From the NCBI RefSeq assembly GCF_014837105.1, contig NZ_JACSPO010000004.1:168732-232731 (forward strand): a stretch of 64,000 nucleotides of DNA, written 5' to 3'. The translations under genes and the position numbers were made by a program. Under the pieces are notes generated by a model that was not told the DNA's origin, searched no databases, and saw only the letters and a list, made by a program, of their open reading frames with translations. Position 1 is the stretch's first letter, and each line of letters starts with the position of its first letter. Origin of the DNA: Oceanitalea stevensii (GTDB lineage: Bacteria > Actinomycetota > Actinomycetes > Actinomycetales > Actinomycetaceae). Positions 35,745-44,228 of this stretch are shown in pieces.

Positions 35745-36881
35745 GTGGCGCTGTTCGGCGACGCGCTGCCGAGCTTCCCGTGGGACAGCCTCGCCGGCGC
35801 GCGGGACCGGGCGCGGGCGCACGCCGGTGGGATCGTCGACCTCTCGGTCGGCACGCCGGTGGACCCCACCCCCCAGGTGGTCCAGGACGCGCTCGTCGCC
35901 GCGGCCGACTCACCCGGTTACCCGACGACGCAGGGCACCGACCGCCTGCGTGAGTCGGTAGCCGGCTGGTTCGCCCGCCGCCGCGGCGTGCCCGGGCTGA
36001 CCCCCGAGCAGGTGCTGCCGACCATCGGCTCCAAGGAGCTCGTGGCGCTGCTGCCCGCCATGCTCGGGCTGGGTGCCGGGGACGTCGTCGTCCACCCGCA
36101 GATCGCCTACCCCACCTACGACGTCGGGGCGCGCCTGGCCGGTGCCGAGCCCTTCCCGGCGGACGCGACCACCGCCGTCGGGCCCGGCCCGGTGCGGCTC
36201 GTGTGGCTCAACTCCCCGTCCAACCCGACCGGCCGGGTGCTCGGCGTCGAGCACCTGCGCAAGGTGGTCGAGTGGGCGCGGGCGCGCGGCGCCGTCGTCG
36301 CGAGCGACGAGTGCTACGCCGAGCTCGGCTGGGCCGAGCCGTGGGCGTCGGAGGGCGTGCCGAGCCTCCTCGACCCGCGCGTGTGCGGCGACAGCCACGA
36401 GGGCCTGCTCGTCCTGTACTCGGCGAGCAAGCAGTCCAACCTCGCGGGCTACCGCGCCGCCTTCGCGGCCGGGGACCCCGTCCTCGTGCGTCGCCTCCTC
36501 GAGCTGCGCAAGCACGCCGGCATGATCATGCCCGGCCCGGTCCAGGCCGCCCTCGCCGCCGCCATGGACGACGACGAGCACGTCGCCGTCCAGCGCGAGC
36601 GCTATCGGGCCCGGCGCGAGGTGCTCCTCGCCGCCTGCGCGGCTGCGGGCCTGGTCGTCGCCCCCGAGAGCGAGGCCGGCCTCTACCTGTGGGCCACCAC
36701 CGCGGGGGAGGCCGACTGCCGCGCGATCGTCGCGGCGCTGGCCGAGCGGGGCATCCTCGCGGCGCCCGGGGAGTTCTACGGCCCCGCCGGCGCCCGGCAC
36801 GTGCGCATCGCGCTCACCGCGAGCGACGAGCGGGTCGCGGCGGCCGCCGAGCGGCTCTCGACGGGGCCGCTGCTGCCCTGA
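35745..36881 (+). CDS. dapC: N-succinyldiaminopimelate aminotransferase
   Basis: 378 residues from GTG 35745. A fold-type I PLP enzyme that makes succinyl-diaminopimelate from the keto acid in lysine and cell-wall precursor synthesis. Visible are GYPTTQGTDRLRESVAGWFARR, the PLP contact NSPSNPTGRVL, DECYAELGW and the Schiff-base Lys229 in SASKQSNLAGYR. An Arg near the C-end (RHVRIALTA) binds the substrate carboxylate. The same pathway's DapD is encoded at 47274-48227, which supports the assignment over other class I aminotransferases. Confidence 0.9.
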   Translation: MALFGDALPSFPWDSLAGARDRARAHAGGIVDLSVGTPVDPTPQVVQDALVAAADSPGYPTTQGTDRLRESVAGWFARRRGVPGLTPEQVLPTIGSKELVALLPAMLGLGAGDVVVHPQIAYPTYDVGARLAGAEPFPADATTAVGPGPVRLVWLNSPSNPTGRVLGVEHLRKVVEWARARGAVVASDECYAELGWAEPWASEGVPSLLDPRVCGDSHEGLLVLYSASKQSNLAGYRAAFAAGDPVLVRRLLELRKHAGMIMPGPVQAALAAAMDDDEHVAVQRERYRARREVLLAACAAAGLVVAPESEAGLYLWATTAGEADCRAIVAALAERGILAAPGEFYGPAGARHVRIALTASDERVAAAAERLSTGPLLP

Positions 36882-36895
36882 GACGGGGTGTCGCG

Positions 36896-36910
36896 CGTCA
36901 CGCCGTGACG
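36896..36910. promoter_or_regulatory. Palindrome CGTCACGCCGTGACG upstream of citrate synthase
   Basis: A perfect 6-3-6 dyad in the 197-bp gap before gltA, shortly after the dapC stop. Position and symmetry fit an operator for a dimeric regulator. The regulator is unknown. A short hairpin at the end of dapC is the alternative reading. Confidence 0.3.
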
Positions 36911-37078
36911 GACAAGTCCGGCGGCTCCCCGGTTCCGGTCCAGCGGGTGGCATGGCTTACCCTTCATGGAGGAACCACCCAACACGACCGTGCGGACCGA
37001 TGAGGCCTCCGCCTCCGACGGTGCGGACGGTGCCGGGGCCACGAGCACCCGGCGTACCGATCCTTGAGGAGGCAGTAC

Positions 37079-38371
<1,293 letters not shown>

Positions 38372-38390
38372 CCCCACGCACGACGACGCC

Positions 38391-38431
38391 GCCCCGGCGG
38401 CCCGGTCCCCTCGCGGACGGGCCTCCGGGGC
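38391..38431. terminator. Hairpin shared by convergent gltA and response regulator genes
   Basis: GCCCCGGCGGCCCG (38391-38404) pairs with CGGGCCTCCGGGGC (38418-38431) with a single mismatch and a 13-nt loop. It lies in the 67-bp gap between two converging stop codons, so it can act in both directions. Confidence 0.65.
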
Positions 38432-38438
38432 GCTGTCG

Positions 38439-39104
38439 TCAGGACTCGAGGGAGAGGTCGACCAGGCCGAGCTGGGAGGCCCGGATGAGGGTCTGCACCC
38501 GGTCACGCACCCCGAGCTTGCTCATGATCTGGGTCATGTGCGCCTTGACCGACGCCTCGGAGAAGTGGATGCGCTCGGCGATCTCCGCGTTGTTGAGGCC
38601 CCGGGCGAGGAGCTGGAGGACCTCGCGCTCCCGCACGGTGAGGGTTCCGAGCACCGACTCGTCGACGCGGGCGGACGTGCTCTCCCGGACGCTGCGGACG
38701 AGCGCCAGCGCGATCGACGGCGCGAGCACCGCCTCCCCGGCGTGGACCTTGCGGATCGCCGCGGTGATGTCCGCCGGGCCCATGTCCTTGACGAGGTAGC
38801 CGGCCGCCCCGGCCTTGAGCGCGGCGACGACGTGCTCCTGGCCGCTGAACGTCGTCATCGCGATGACGGGGACCTCCGGGTGCTCCCGGCTGAGCACCTC
38901 CATCGCCGCGACACCGTCGACGACCGGCATCTCCAGGTCCATGAGGACGACGTCGGGACGGTGGGACTCGACCATGGCGATCCCGACCTTGCCGTTGGGG
39001 GCGACCCCCGCGCACACCATGCCCTCGGCGCTGTTGACGAAGACGGCCAGCGCCTCGGACATGAGCGGCTGGTCGTCGACGATCAGCACCCGGATGTGCT
39101 CCAT
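38439..39104 (-). CDS. NarL/LuxR-type response regulator of the bacteriocin locus
   Basis: 221 residues, ATG start. The receiver domain is about residues 3-120, with acidic pair Asp10/Asp11, phosphoacceptor Asp56 (VVLMDLEMP), Thr in MTTFS and Lys in YLVKDMGP. The LuxR helix-turn-helix is about 155-215 (LTVREREVLQLLARGLNNAEIAERIHFSEASVKAHMTQIMSKLGV). It is divergent from the exported-peptide gene and the histidine kinase, so it is the natural partner of that kinase. The 138-bp divergent spacer holds a 27-bp motif that recurs upstream of the bacteriocin gene, a likely binding site. It probably activates both operons when phosphorylated. Confidence 0.93.
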   Translation of the reverse strand: MEHIRVLIVDDQPLMSEALAVFVNSAEGMVCAGVAPNGKVGIAMVESHRPDVVLMDLEMPVVDGVAAMEVLSREHPEVPVIAMTTFSGQEHVVAALKAGAAGYLVKDMGPADITAAIRKVHAGEAVLAPSIALALVRSVRESTSARVDESVLGTLTVREREVLQLLARGLNNAEIAERIHFSEASVKAHMTQIMSKLGVRDRVQTLIRASQLGLVDLSLES

Positions 39105-39142
39105 GTCGGGCAGTCTAGGGCGAGCCGTGAGCCCGCCCGCTA

Positions 39143-39169
39143 GACGAAGGTCAAGGCGGGCGTAGCGGA
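39143..39169 (+). promoter_or_regulatory. Motif A: GACGAAGGTC box upstream of the peptide gene
   Basis: 27 bp that match 40624-40650 at 21 positions, including the first ten (GACGAAGGTC, dyad GAC-N4-GTC) and the last five (GCGGA). It begins 100 bp before the peptide ATG and about 40 bp from the divergent response regulator start. A likely operator for that regulator, placed to control both directions. Confidence 0.5.
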
Positions 39170-39242
39170 CAGTCGAGGGCTCGGCGGGGCGCCCCGCTGA
39201 GACAGTTGCCGCGACCAACGTCGGTCCACCGAAGGAGCTCTC

Positions 39243-39419
39243 ATGAAGACTGCAGTCTCCGCCCTCGTCGCCGTCCTCCTCGTCGCCGGCCCCTCGGCCG
39301 CCGCGGTGGGCGCCCCGGCCGACGGCCCCGGCAGCTCGATCGCCGTCGCCGAGGAGAGCCGGGGCACCAACGGGTTCTTCCACGACCTCATGTGCGTGGT
39401 TCTCAAGAAGCGCTGCTGA
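39243..39419 (+). CDS. Small exported two-cysteine peptide (candidate pheromone)
   Basis: 58 residues, ATG with GAAGGAGCTC upstream. A clear signal peptide (KTAVSALVAVLLVAGPSAAAVGAPA) is followed by a short mature part ending NGFFHDLMCVVLKKRC. Two Cys residues, six apart, could close a disulfide ring at the cationic C-end. No known family is recognised. It lies between a response regulator (divergent) and a histidine kinase (same strand, 39 nt downstream). That position, together with the promoter motif shared with the bacteriocin operon, suggests an inducing peptide. Alternatives are an immunity or accessory peptide. The mature end is not known. Confidence 0.7.
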   Translation: MKTAVSALVAVLLVAGPSAAAVGAPADGPGSSIAVAEESRGTNGFFHDLMCVVLKKRC

Positions 39420-39458
39420 GGCGCCCCGCCCCGGCCCCTCGGCCGGTAGCCTCGGGCT

Positions 39459-40616
39459 GTGGACGGGGGGTACCGCCCGCCGCCGGCCGGCAGCCGGCGA
39501 GCGGGCCTGTGGACGAGTGCGCCGCTCGCCACCTGGGCGCGCGTCCTCGTCGTCGTCGCCGCGGCGGTTGTCGGCACCCTCGACGTCGCCGACGTCCTCG
39601 CCGACGGGGAGGGCACGCTCGACGCGGTCGTCGTCGTCGCCGTCTACCTCTCGCTGGCACTCGTCGCCTACCGCGTCACCCTCGGTGCGGCCGCGGTCAT
39701 GCTCGTCATGCTCGTCAGCGCCACCACCGAGCTGTGGCTCCCGACGGGCATCATCGGTCTCGCGCTCAGCGGGGTGGTCGTCGGCAAGGCGACGCCCCGC
39801 TTCGCCGCGGGCTACGTCACCGCCTCGCTCCTGTGGCTCGTCCTCGTCCTCCTCGCCCACGAGAACTCCCGTGCCGTCGCCTTCGTCCCGGTGGCCGTCC
39901 TCGTCGCCTCGGTGAGCGTCGGCGCGGCGTACGCCGCGCTCTCGCAGCGCAGCGCCGCCGCCGCGGACCGGATCTCGGGCTTCGAGGAGGAGCGTGCCCG
40001 CTCGCTCGCGGAGGAGCGTGACCGGATCGCCCGGGAGCTGCACGACATCGTCGCGCACCACGTGACGATGGCGTCGATGCACGCGGACGTCGTCTCGATG
40101 TCGGAGGACGCCCAGCAGCGGGACAGGTCCCTGCGTGTCATCGCCGAGTCCACCCGCCAGGCCCTCACCGAGCTGCGCTGGATGCTGCGCGTGCTGCAGA
40201 CGCCCGAGGAGCTCGCCGGGCCGGGGGAGAAGTCGCTGCGCCTGGAGGCGACCATGGCGGCCGTGCGCGAGCACCTCCACGCCCTCGGGCTGCGCACGGA
40301 GGTCGACTACGACCCCGCCGTCCTCGAGGGCCTGCCCCTGGAGCTCGACGTCGCCCTGGGACGGATCCTCCAGGAGGCGGCGACGAACGTCGTCAAGCAC
40401 GCCGACCCCCGTGAGCCGGTCGCGCTGCGCGCGACCCGGGAGGGCGGCCGGCTGTGCCTGGAGCTGCGCAACGCGGTCGGTGCCGTGTCGGACCTGCCCT
40501 CCTCCGGGCTCGGGCTGGGCAACATGAGCGCCCGCGCCGGGGAGCACGGCGGGACGGTCACCGGGTCCCGCGAGGGCGGCACCTGGGTGCTGCGCTGCGT
40601 CGTCCCCGTCGCCTGA
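39459..40616 (+). CDS. Histidine kinase (HisKA_3 type) of the bacteriocin locus
   Basis: 385 residues from GTG 39459; the start is not certain because no good ribosome site is visible. Five or six membrane segments (about residues 28-165, for example VLVVVAAAVVGTLDVADVL and GYVTASLLWLVLVLLAH) form a polytopic input domain with hardly any extracytoplasmic loop. A short coiled coil leads to the dimerisation helix ERDRIARELHDIVAHHVTMASMH with phosphoacceptor His195. The ATPase domain has LGRILQEAATNVVKHADP (N box) and GLGLGNMSARAGEHGG (G box). It should phosphorylate the NarL-type regulator at 38439. Its place after the peptide gene suggests that the peptide is its signal. Confidence 0.9.
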   Translation: MDGGYRPPPAGSRRAGLWTSAPLATWARVLVVVAAAVVGTLDVADVLADGEGTLDAVVVVAVYLSLALVAYRVTLGAAAVMLVMLVSATTELWLPTGIIGLALSGVVVGKATPRFAAGYVTASLLWLVLVLLAHENSRAVAFVPVAVLVASVSVGAAYAALSQRSAAAADRISGFEEERARSLAEERDRIARELHDIVAHHVTMASMHADVVSMSEDAQQRDRSLRVIAESTRQALTELRWMLRVLQTPEELAGPGEKSLRLEATMAAVREHLHALGLRTEVDYDPAVLEGLPLELDVALGRILQEAATNVVKHADPREPVALRATREGGRLCLELRNAVGAVSDLPSSGLGLGNMSARAGEHGGTVTGSREGGTWVLRCVVPVA

Positions 40617-40623
40617 CTCTCTC

Positions 40624-40650
40624 GACGAAGGTCGGGGTCGGAGTCGCGGA
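40624..40650 (+). promoter_or_regulatory. Motif B: GACGAAGGTC box upstream of the bacteriocin operon
   Basis: Partner of the motif at 39143-39169 (21 of 27 positions identical). It begins 112 bp before the ATG of the bacteriocin precursor and 8 bp after the kinase stop. A possible -10 (TAGCGT, 40682-40687) lies 32 bp after it, the same distance at which GACAGT occurs in the peptide promoter. This supports a separate regulated promoter for the bacteriocin operon. Confidence 0.5.
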
Positions 40651-40735
40651 TCGGGTATCGCGCCGGCGACGCCGCCCTCCCTAGCGTCGGTTCCCACGGA
40701 CAACACCGTCCGGAACCACACGAAGGAGTGCGCAC

Positions 40736-41080
40736 ATGAAGACCTCATCCATCGGCACGGACGCCGTCCGGGCCGCCGGCGTCGCGGGGGCGGTCACGCT
40801 GCTCGCCGTCGCCATCCTGCTGCTGACGCCCGCCCTGGGCACCAGTAGCCTCCTCGGGGCGGCGGAGCTCGCCCCGGACCTCAAGGTCCACCTCGGCATC
40901 AGCGGCGCCGCCGCCATCGGCATCTGGAACGCCTTCAACAGCCCGTGGGCGATGGCGCTGTCGCTGGCGCTGGTCCCGCTCGGCTTCGGGGCGTGGGCCG
41001 TGACCATCCGTCTCACCTTCGCCGCGCTCGTCCGGCAGCTCGGCAAGACGGCGGCCCGCAAGGCCGCCCTCAACTTCTGA
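40736..41080 (+). CDS. Putative circular bacteriocin precursor (circularin A/uberolysin-like)
   Basis: 114 residues, ATG with GAAGGAG upstream. The leader (about 48 residues) has a hydrophobic stretch like a signal anchor (AGAVTLLAVAILLLTPALG), as in the AS-48 leader. The last 66 residues, LKVHLGISGAAAIGIWNAF onward, align with circularin A and uberolysin: LGIS/LGVQ start, AAA, Asn-rich turn, two hydrophobic helices, and a cationic end LVRQLGKTAARKAALNF that parallels VQKLAKQSMARAIAY. This part has six Lys/Arg and no Asp or Glu, as expected of cationic saposin-like circular bacteriocins. By alignment Leu49 would be joined to Phe114. The downstream SpoIIM-type, ATPase and membrane genes are the usual partners. 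Family assignment by eye, not by search. Confidence 0.75.
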   Translation: MKTSSIGTDAVRAAGVAGAVTLLAVAILLLTPALGTSSLLGAAELAPDLKVHLGISGAAAIGIWNAFNSPWAMALSLALVPLGFGAWAVTIRLTFAALVRQLGKTAARKAALNF

Positions 41081-41089
41081 GGCGCTGAC

Positions 41090-42751
41090 ATGAGGAACGC
41101 GTGGGTGCTGTGGCGGATGGACGTCCTCCGTCGTCAGCGTGCCTGGACGGTCCGGGTGCCCGGGCTCCTGCCCACGCGCCGGCACGTCGTCGCGCTGGTG
41201 GTCACGCTCGCCGTGGCCGTCACCGTGGCGACGTGCCTCCTCCTCGTGGGCGTCCTGCCCGCCGCGGGGGAGGGCCGGGACCGGCTGCTCGAGGGCGGTG
41301 CCGCCCTCCTGCTCGTCCTCGCGCTGCTCCGGGTGCTCACCGGGCTGAGCCCGGCCGGCGCCGTGACCGCCTACGAGCAGGCCGACCTCCGGCTGGTCTC
41401 CCGGACGCCCCTGCGCGGCGCCGACCTCTACCTCGGGCGGGTCTGGCTCACCCAGCTCGTCCCGCAGGCCGCCGGTCTCCTCCTCCTCGGGCTCGCCGTC
41501 GCCGTCGCCGCCCTCGTCACGGGCACGCCGGTACGGGCACTCGTGCCCCTCGGGGGCGCCGGTCTGCTGTACGTCGCCGCGTCCGGACTCGCCATGACGC
41601 TGTCCTGCCTCCTGTTCACCCTCGTCCTGCGGCTCCCGCCGGTCCTCGTCGGCCCGGGACTCTTCGGGCTCGGGCTGCTCGTCCCGGTGGCGCTCACCGC
41701 GCTCGCCGTCACCGTCGCTCCCGTGCTCCTCGCCGCCGGGCGCGAGGGCGGGGACCTCACGTCCTGGCCCGGCGCCCTCCTCGCCGACCCGCGCGTCGAG
41801 TCGGTCCTGGCCGTCCTCCGCACCCCCGAGGGCCTCGCGCTGTGCGGTCTCGCGACCGTGCTGGCGCTCGCCGCGGGCCTGGCCGCCGCCCACCTCGCGC
41901 TGCCCGCGAACCTCCACCGGGTGCGCAGCCGGCTGTCCGGCGGGCACCGGTGGCGCACCACCCGGCCCTTCCCGCTCACGCCGGCCCGGGCGACGGCGGA
42001 CAAGGACCTGCGTCTCCTCCTGCGCCGCGGCCTGCCCGCCTGGCAGCTCCTCGACGACGTCCTCACCCTCCTGCCCGTGCTCGTCGGGGTCGGCCTCGCC
42101 GGGCAGGTCGTGGCCGCCACCTCCGCGGACCCCTTCCTCGGGCATCTCGCCACCCTGGCCAACGCCGGGCTCGTCGTCGTCATCCTCGGCATGGCCTCCG
42201 AGGCGCTGACCCCGCTCCTCACCTCCGACGCCGACGGCCCCACGCTGCGCCTGCTGCGCTGGCACCCGGCCGCCTACCGCGGCTACCTCGCCGCGAAGTC
42301 CGCCGTCGCCGCCACCATCCTCACCGTCGTCGGCCTCGCCTGCGCCGGGCTCGTCCACGTCGTCGCGCCGTGGCCCGGGGCGGCGCTCGGCGCGATGGCC
42401 GCGGTCGCCGTCGTCGCGGCCGTGGGGGAGGCCGTCTGCGTCGTCGTCGGGTCCGCGCACCGTCCGGCACTCTTCCGCAAGGACCTCGGCATCGCCGACC
42501 TCGAGCCCTCCGTGCGGCTGGCGAGCGGGGTCGTCACCGCGGTCGTCGTCGCCACCACCACCCCGCTCGTCGTGCTCGCCTCGGTGTGGACCGGGGCCGT
42601 GCCCGTCGCCCTCACGGTGCTCGCGGTCCTCGCCGCGGTCCCCGTCGCGCACGCCACCGCCGGCCGACTGGCCCCGGCGGTCCACCGCAACCTCGTGAAG
42701 GGAGACACCCGTGCGACTGCAGCACGCCGACGCGCCGCCACCGGGGTCTGA
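41090..42751 (+). CDS. Large polytopic membrane protein of the bacteriocin operon
   Basis: 553 residues, starting 9 nt after the bacteriocin stop. About twelve hydrophobic segments are spread along the chain (for example VVALVVTLAVAVTVATCLLLVG, VLTLLPVLVGVGLAGQVVAA, VALTVLAVLAAVPVAHATAG) with basic cytoplasmic loops (HRVRSRLSGGHRW). No known catalytic motif. Circular bacteriocin clusters carry a large membrane protein directly after the structural gene, needed for maturation or export; position and size fit that role. It could also be the permease of the following ATPase, whose start lies inside its last 41 nt. Confidence 0.7.
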   Translation: MRNAWVLWRMDVLRRQRAWTVRVPGLLPTRRHVVALVVTLAVAVTVATCLLLVGVLPAAGEGRDRLLEGGAALLLVLALLRVLTGLSPAGAVTAYEQADLRLVSRTPLRGADLYLGRVWLTQLVPQAAGLLLLGLAVAVAALVTGTPVRALVPLGGAGLLYVAASGLAMTLSCLLFTLVLRLPPVLVGPGLFGLGLLVPVALTALAVTVAPVLLAAGREGGDLTSWPGALLADPRVESVLAVLRTPEGLALCGLATVLALAAGLAAAHLALPANLHRVRSRLSGGHRWRTTRPFPLTPARATADKDLRLLLRRGLPAWQLLDDVLTLLPVLVGVGLAGQVVAATSADPFLGHLATLANAGLVVVILGMASEALTPLLTSDADGPTLRLLRWHPAAYRGYLAAKSAVAATILTVVGLACAGLVHVVAPWPGAALGAMAAVAVVAAVGEAVCVVVGSAHRPALFRKDLGIADLEPSVRLASGVVTAVVVATTTPLVVLASVWTGAVPVALTVLAVLAAVPVAHATAGRLAPAVHRNLVKGDTRATAARRRAATGV

Positions 42752-43406
42752 CCCGGTGCTCGCCCACCTCACCGGAGCGGGGGTCGAGATCGGCGACTCG
42801 CGCATCCTCCAGGACGTCGACCTCACCGTCGTAGCCGGGGACGTCGTCCTCGTCAGCGGCCCCAACGGTGCCGGGAAGTCCACCCTGCTCCGGCTCCTCG
42901 CCGGTGAGGTGGCGGCGTCCCACGGCACCGTCACCACCCGCCCGGGGCTGCGCGCCGCCCTGCTCGGCGACGCGCCCGTGCTCTACGACGTCCTCACCGT
43001 CACCGAGCACGTCGAGTTCTTCGCCCGCTTCTGGCAGCGCCGCGTCGACGCCGCCGCCCTGCTCGCGCATCTGCGGCTCGACCACGTGGCCCGCTCCTTC
43101 GGCCGCGACCTCTCCCTCGGGGAACGTCAGCGGCTCTCCCTCGGCCTGCTCACCGTCGGAGAGCCCGAGCTCGTCCTCATGGACGAGCCGTTCAACGGGC
43201 TCGACGGCGACACCGCCGAGCTGCTGCGCGGGCTCATCACCACCTGGGCCGAGCGCGGTGGGGCCGTCGTCGTCGTCGCCCACACGGTGGGGGACATGCG
43301 CGGGGTGGCGCGCCGCCGCGTCGTCGTCGAGCGGGGCACCGTCACCGCCGACGGGCCGGCCGAGCTGCCCGACGCCGTCGGGCCGGCCGGGCGGACGAGG
43401 TGGTGA
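42711..43406 (+). CDS. ABC ATPase of the bacteriocin operon
   Basis: 231 residues, GTG start with AGGGAGACAC upstream, overlapping the membrane protein gene by 41 nt. It has GPNGAGKSTLLRLLAGEVAASHG (Walker A), LSLGERQRLSLGLLTVGEP (signature, LSLGE variant), LVLMDEPFNGLD (Walker B) and VVAHTVGD (H loop, His present). A single-domain ATPase of the kind found as CirD/AS-48D in circular bacteriocin clusters, where it powers export or producer protection with the neighbouring membrane proteins. Confidence 0.88.
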   Translation: MRLQHADAPPPGSDPVLAHLTGAGVEIGDSRILQDVDLTVVAGDVVLVSGPNGAGKSTLLRLLAGEVAASHGTVTTRPGLRAALLGDAPVLYDVLTVTEHVEFFARFWQRRVDAAALLAHLRLDHVARSFGRDLSLGERQRLSLGLLTVGEPELVLMDEPFNGLDGDTAELLRGLITTWAERGGAVVVVAHTVGDMRGVARRRVVVERGTVTADGPAELPDAVGPAGRTRW

Positions 43407-43930
43407 GCGTGCCCGCGCCGCCGCGAGCGGCCCCCGGGAAGCGCGAGGCGGTGCTGGGCGTGACGGCTGCCGTCGTCGTCCTCCTCCCGCTGCTCGTCGC
43501 CGGGGCGGTCGGGCACCAGGTCGAGCAGGTCGCCCCCGGCGGCACCGACCTCGGCGGGCTCGACGTCCTGCGCCACAACCTGCGCCTCGGGCTGGCGATC
43601 GGCGTCCTCGGCTGGCTCACCCTCGGGGTCGGTGCCGCCGGCGTGGCGGCCGTCGGCTCGGTGGCCTCCGGCTACGTCCTCGGCGCCCACGTCGCCGACC
43701 TCGGGTGGGGCGCCACCCTGGCCCTCGTCCCGCACCTCGTGCCCGAGCTGCTGGCCTTCGTCGCCTTCACCGGCGCCGGGCTCCACGGCGCGGTGTGGGT
43801 GTGGTCCTACGTCCGCGGGGCTGCCCCTGCCCGCGCCCTCACCCGCGCCGTCCTCGCCGCCACGGCGTGGACCGCCGCGGGAACCGTCCTGCTCGTCGCC
43901 GCCGCGGCGCTCGAGTCGACCGTCATCTGA
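43403..43930 (+). CDS. SpoIIM/DUF95-family membrane protein of the bacteriocin operon
   Basis: About 175 residues; GTG 43403 overlaps the ATPase stop (GTGA), with GTG 43400 as an alternative. The segment LRHNLRLGLAIGVLGWLTLGVGAAGVAAVGSVASGYVLG, then LVPHLVPELLAFVAFTGAGLHG, carries the SpoIIM pattern (Asn-led helix, Gly-rich helix, PH-x-x-PE-L). Four or five membrane segments are seen. DUF95/SpoIIM proteins such as CirC and AS-48C are a signature of circular bacteriocin loci and are required for production. No sporulation genes are nearby, which favours that role here. Confidence 0.82.
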   Translation: MSVPAPPRAAPGKREAVLGVTAAVVVLLPLLVAGAVGHQVEQVAPGGTDLGGLDVLRHNLRLGLAIGVLGWLTLGVGAAGVAAVGSVASGYVLGAHVADLGWGATLALVPHLVPELLAFVAFTGAGLHGAVWVWSYVRGAAPARALTRAVLAATAWTAAGTVLLVAAAALESTVI

Positions 43931-43943
43931 CCAAGGAGACCCC

Positions 43944-44228
43944 ATGGACACGCTCTTCGACCGGTCCGCCAGCACGGGAGCGCAGCCACCGGGCAACGTG
44001 CTGCTGCGACTCCTGCCGGTGGGCGCCGCACCGTTCCTCGCGCTCGTCGCGATCCTCCTCGTCCCCGGCGTCCTCGGGATCACGGTCGGCCTGGGCGTCC
44101 TCGCCGTGAGCCTGCTGTTCCTCCTGCCCTTCGTGCGCTCGACGGCCATGCGGGTGGCGCTGTCCGCCGTCGTCGTCGGCTACCTCGCCGTCGCCACGGG
44201 GGTCATGGTGCTGGAGCACACGTCATGA
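43944..44228 (+). CDS. Small membrane protein, candidate immunity or accessory factor
   Basis: 94 residues, ATG with AAGGAGACCCC upstream. An N-terminal soluble tail is followed by three hydrophobic segments (GAAPFLALVAILLVPGVLGITVG, LGVLAVSLLFLLPFV, MRVALSAVVVGYLAVATGVMVL). No family recognised. Circular bacteriocin immunity proteins are small hydrophobic proteins encoded beside the ATPase and DUF95 genes, so this is the best candidate by size and place, without sequence proof. Its stop overlaps the next ATG. Confidence 0.65.
   Translation: MDTLFDRSASTGAQPPGNVLLRLLPVGAAPFLALVAILLVPGVLGITVGLGVLAVSLLFLLPFVRSTAMRVALSAVVVGYLAVATGVMVLEHTS

Noticed and set aside
39243..39419. Lanthipeptide or AgrD-like precursor
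   Set aside because: Only two Cys, no Ser/Thr-rich core, no LanM/LanB/LanC and no AgrB-like protease nearby; an ordinary signal peptide fits better.
43403..43930. Sporulation protein SpoIIM in a sporulation context
   Set aside because: No sporulation genes in the window; DUF95 proteins are standard parts of circular bacteriocin loci, which the context supports.
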